64,000 bases of DNA from Bacteroidales bacterium (GTDB lineage: Bacteria; Bacteroidota; Bacteroidia; Bacteroidales; Rikenellaceae). Each line of letters begins with the position of its first letter. Position 1 is the stretch's first letter. The translations under genes and the position numbers were made by a program. Shown piece after piece: positions 61,716 to 64,000 of this stretch. Under the pieces are notes generated by a model, which saw only the letters and a program-made list of their open reading frames with translations, was not told the origin of the DNA and did no database searches. The DNA is taken from contig CAJTFS010000007.1 of NCBI GenBank assembly GCA_910575495.1, positions 1-64,000 of the forward strand, written 5' to 3'.

Positions 61716-63155
61716 TCAGCGCAGGTTCGTGCCGATGTTGTTCTTCTGCGTCAGCGGTTTTGCGCTCGCCTTCACGGTCAGCCCTTCGGTCTGCCAGTTC
61801 TCGGCCCAGCTTACCGAACCGCCGTTGAGCCCCTCCAGGGTCACGTTTTCGAAGGTCAGCCCTTCGACCGTCGAACTTTCGAGACCGCCCACCTTCATGC
61901 AGGTCGTCGCGTCGGTGGCCGTCACGTTGCGGAAATGGATGTCGCGGAACTTCGGCGTACCCTGCTCGGGGGTCACTTCGGCCAGCATCTTGTGCCAGTG
62001 CATCGGCAGTTCCTTGCCTTCGTATTCGGCCGGCAGGCGCGAGGTGCTGTAGGCCGGGTGCCAGTTGAGGTCGACCACGAAGGGGTCGCGCACGCCGCGC
62101 ATCTCCACGTTGCCCAGCCAGATGTCCTCGATCGTGCCGCCGCGCTGGCAGGTCGACTTGAAGCGCAGACCGTATTTGGTGCCCAGGCCCGTCATGTTGT
62201 AGGCCGCGATGTGGCGGATCGAGCCCGACGTTTCGCTGCCGCACGTGAAGAGGCCGTCGCCGTGCCCCGCCACGCAGTTGCGGATGACGATGTATTCGCA
62301 CGGACGGTCGACGCGCAGTCCGTCGCTGTCGCGGCCCGCCTTGAGGCAGAAGTTGTCGTCGTTGCAGTTGATGTGGCTGTTCTCCACCAGAATGTGGTGC
62401 GACGAATCGATGTCGATGCCGTCGGTCGAGGGGCCGCGGCCCTCGATGTTGTTCGAGATGATGACGTTGTCCACCGTCACGTGCTCCGAGTAGAGGATGT
62501 GCAGCGACCAGAAGCCCGGCTGGTAGAGCACGATGTCGCGCACGGTGATGTCCTTGCACTCCGAGACGAGGATGCCGCGCGGACGCTCGCAGTCGTAGTC
62601 CACGATCCAGCGCAGACCGCGCGGATCGTACTCCTTGCGCATCGACCAGTACTTGTCCCAGAAGGGTTTGCCGCGTCCGTTGATCGTGCCGGCGCCCGTG
62701 ATGGCGCTGTTCGAGCAGTTCACCACGTTGATCAGCGCTGCCGGCCACTCCATCTCCACGCCCGCCACGCGGGTGGCTATGCGGCGGTAGTCGTCGATCT
62801 CCTGGCTGCCGATGAGGGTCGTGCCGCGCGGAATCTCGAAGTTGATGTTATCGCCGTCGATGAAGATCGAGCCTACCAGGTAGATGCCCGGCGCGAAGGT
62901 CACGCGGCCGCCGCCGTTGGCCTTGCAGGCGTCGATGGCGGCCTGTACGGCTTCGGTGCAGTCGGTCACGGCGTCGCCCACAGCACCGTAGTCGTTCGTG
63001 CGGAAGAGGGTTTCGCCCGTGGGGAAGGTGCGGGTGCCGGCTTCGGCGATCCATTTCAGTTCGGGGAAAGGGTTCTCCTCCAGGGAGGTCTGCGTGCAGG
63101 ACGTTGCCAGGATCGTGGCCGCACAGAGAGCAGCCAAGCGTAGGTTTCTCATCAT
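61716..63155 (-). CDS. GH28 polygalacturonase-type lipoprotein
   Basis: The 479-residue protein starts at the ATG pair 63155/63152 with a lipoprotein signal (LAALCAATILATSC); a longer frame to 63236 would not fit a signal. The right-handed beta-helix of GH28 has the catalytic segments STDGIDID, NDDNFCLKAG, GHGDG...GSE and a final RFKS. The set resembles enzymes on rhamnogalacturonan backbones. It is the first complete gene of the rha operon and releases galacturonate- or rhamnose-ended fragments. The activity is inferred from family and place. Confidence 0.9.
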   Translation of the reverse strand: MMRNLRLAALCAATILATSCTQTSLEENPFPELKWIAEAGTRTFPTGETLFRTNDYGAVGDAVTDCTEAVQAAIDACKANGGGRVTFAPGIYLVGSIFIDGDNINFEIPRGTTLIGSQEIDDYRRIATRVAGVEMEWPAALINVVNCSNSAITGAGTINGRGKPFWDKYWSMRKEYDPRGLRWIVDYDCERPRGILVSECKDITVRDIVLYQPGFWSLHILYSEHVTVDNVIISNNIEGRGPSTDGIDIDSSHHILVENSHINCNDDNFCLKAGRDSDGLRVDRPCEYIVIRNCVAGHGDGLFTCGSETSGSIRHIAAYNMTGLGTKYGLRFKSTCQRGGTIEDIWLGNVEMRGVRDPFVVDLNWHPAYSTSRLPAEYEGKELPMHWHKMLAEVTPEQGTPKFRDIHFRNVTATDATTCMKVGGLESSTVEGLTFENVTLEGLNGGSVSWAENWQTEGLTVKASAKPLTQKNNIGTNLR

Positions 63156-63184
63156 GGTATTCGGGTTGCTGTTTTGATTTTTTT

Positions 63185-63192
63185 CAAAATTA
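63185..63192 (-). promoter_or_regulatory. -7 box candidate for GH28-rha operon
   Basis: On the minus strand it reads TAATTTTG, 30 bp ahead of the GH28 start. As with susC, no good -33 box is present, consistent with activator need. Confidence 0.5.
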
Positions 63193-63232
63193 GCAAGTTT
63201 TTGCCGGATAATGAGCCCGAAAAATGATTTTG

Positions 63233-63254
63233 TCACTATTCGTCATGATAGTGA
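63233..63254. promoter_or_regulatory. dyad TCACTAT-N8-ATAGTGA
   Basis: A perfect 7-bp inverted repeat with an 8-bp spacer lies 41-62 bp upstream of the -7 box of the GH28-rha operon, in an AT-rich segment. This is a usual place for an activator such as the AraC-family protein encoded in the operon. AraC proteins more often use direct repeats, so the assignment is tentative. Confidence 0.5.
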
Positions 63255-63320
63255 TTTTTTTGAATAAAAATATAAATTTTTTGAATATATATGCGCGTTT
63301 TGCTCTTGGCGGGTCGCACG

Positions 63321-63353
63321 AAAAAGCCCCCGAATCTCTTTTCGGAGGCTTTT
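63321..63353 (-). terminator. terminator after the edge GH28 gene
   Basis: A 13-bp stem with one wobble pair (AAAAGCCTCCGAA/TTCGGGGGCTTTT) is followed by T on the minus strand, 33 bp past the stop of the gene at 63386. It separates that gene from the rha operon. Confidence 0.8.
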
Positions 63354-63385
63354 CGATGAAAAGTTATACGGTTTTTGATTGCTGC

Positions 63386-64000
63386 CTATCGCGCGATCTC
63401 TCCCTTGAATCCCCGCAGGTCGGTCTCGTCGCAGTCGGCGATTTTCAGCGCCGGGCCTTGGGCCGGAACGATCTCCACGTCGTCCAGCACGATCTTCCGT
63501 GCGTGGCGCATCTCGCCGCCGTGCGTCGAGCGGATGCGGGTCTGCGCGATGCGGATGCCCTCGATGGGCATCTCGGGTATGCCGTTGAAGAACATGGCCC
63601 GCCGTGCGCCCAGGCAGTTGAGCCGCCGGATATCGATGTTGCGGAACGCCGGCGTCGTCTCGTCCACGGGCGGTACGGTCGCTGCGGCGTGCTCCTCGCT
63701 GCCCGATTCGAGCACCTCGACGGCCGACTTGCCGCCGTAGAAGAGGTCGAAGAGGAGCGGTTCGGTGGCGATGTCGGACATGGAGGTGTCGTAGACGTAG
63801 ATGTTCTCCACCACGCCGCCGCGGCCGCGGCGGCTCTTGAAGCGCAGCCCCACGTCGGTCGACACGAAGTTGCAGCGGCGGACCAGCACGTTGCGCACGC
63901 CGCCCGACATTTCGCTGCCCACCACGAATCCGCCGTGGCCGCGGAAGACCGTGCAGCCCTCCACCACCACGTTTTCGGTCGGCACGCCGCGCCGGCGCCC
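63386..64000 (-). CDS. GH28-family glycoside hydrolase, 3' part (partial)
   Basis: Only the last 204 residues lie in the window; the frame stays open to the edge at 64000, so the start is outside. The visible part is a GH28 beta-helix end with GHGGFVVGSEMSGGVRNV, RCNFVSTDVGLRFKSRRGRGG and VENIYVYDTSM, closely like exo-acting or rhamnogalacturonan-type members. It has its own terminator and then the rha operon begins. It is probably another pectin-backbone enzyme of the same locus. Confidence 0.88.
   Translation of the reverse strand, partial: GRRRGVPTENVVVEGCTVFRGHGGFVVGSEMSGGVRNVLVRRCNFVSTDVGLRFKSRRGRGGVVENIYVYDTSMSDIATEPLLFDLFYGGKSAVEVLESGSEEHAAATVPPVDETTPAFRNIDIRRLNCLGARRAMFFNGIPEMPIEGIRIAQTRIRSTHGGEMRHARKIVLDDVEIVPAQGPALKIADCDETDLRGFKGEIAR

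Overview
The window reads as chromosome of a high-GC member of the Bacteroidales, most likely Alistipes or a close Rikenellaceae relative. This is inferred from a SusC/SusD pair, Bacteroidetes-type promoters (TTG or TTTG, about 18-20 bp, TAnnTTTG), few Shine-Dalgarno sequences, a long DUF4954-type protein and strong GC-rich codon use. No rRNA, tRNA, CRISPR array, transposase or phage gene was seen. Almost all genes lie on the minus strand; four are on the plus strand (22.1-23.6 kb and 25.4-30.1 kb).

Layout. 1-955 is gene-free and repeat-rich. 956-8706 holds an NSS symporter, a CMP-sugar-synthetase-like/LuxE-like pair, infC, thrS, a serine-acetyltransferase-like gene and pdxA. 8932-11547 holds trmH-type methylase, ribonuclease Z and thioredoxin reductase. 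11565-16322 is a four-gene signalling-like cluster: kinase-WG repeats, DUF4954-type beta-helix protein, VWA protein, pseudokinase-WG repeats. 16628-22047 holds slyD, gcvP and a TGS-type nucleoside kinase. 22122-30096 holds a periplasmic nucleotidase, rpsU, a helix-hairpin-helix protein, a BlaI/BlaR1-type pair and a POTRA/barrel protein. 30407-36893 holds a DksA-like protein, ileS and an MsbA-type ABC exporter.

37086-64000 is one pectin (rhamnogalacturonan-I type) utilisation locus. Read in the direction of transcription, the right part is a GH28 (cut by the window edge), a second GH28, then rhaB-rhaA-rhaT-rhaD and an AraC-family regulator. The left part is susC, susD, a PL1 pectate lyase, two large six-hairpin-type proteins, a GH106 rhamnosidase, a GH105 unsaturated galacturonyl hydrolase and a GH2 enzyme. 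The logic is: SusCD imports oligosaccharide, PL1/GH28 cut the backbone, GH105/GH106/GH2 release unsaturated uronate, rhamnose and side-chain sugar, and the Rha enzymes turn rhamnose into DHAP and lactaldehyde under an AraC sensor.

Items most worth a second look: the kinase/beta-helix/VWA/pseudokinase cluster; twin ACTA-N7-TAGT dyads 21 bp apart in front of blaI; the M56 sensor carrying four receptor-plug-like repeats; 67-bp direct repeats before ileS that each carry a complete promoter; a probable AUC start in infC; a G9 tract inside susC; and a terminator hairpin inside the pectin operon just ahead of the PL1 gene.
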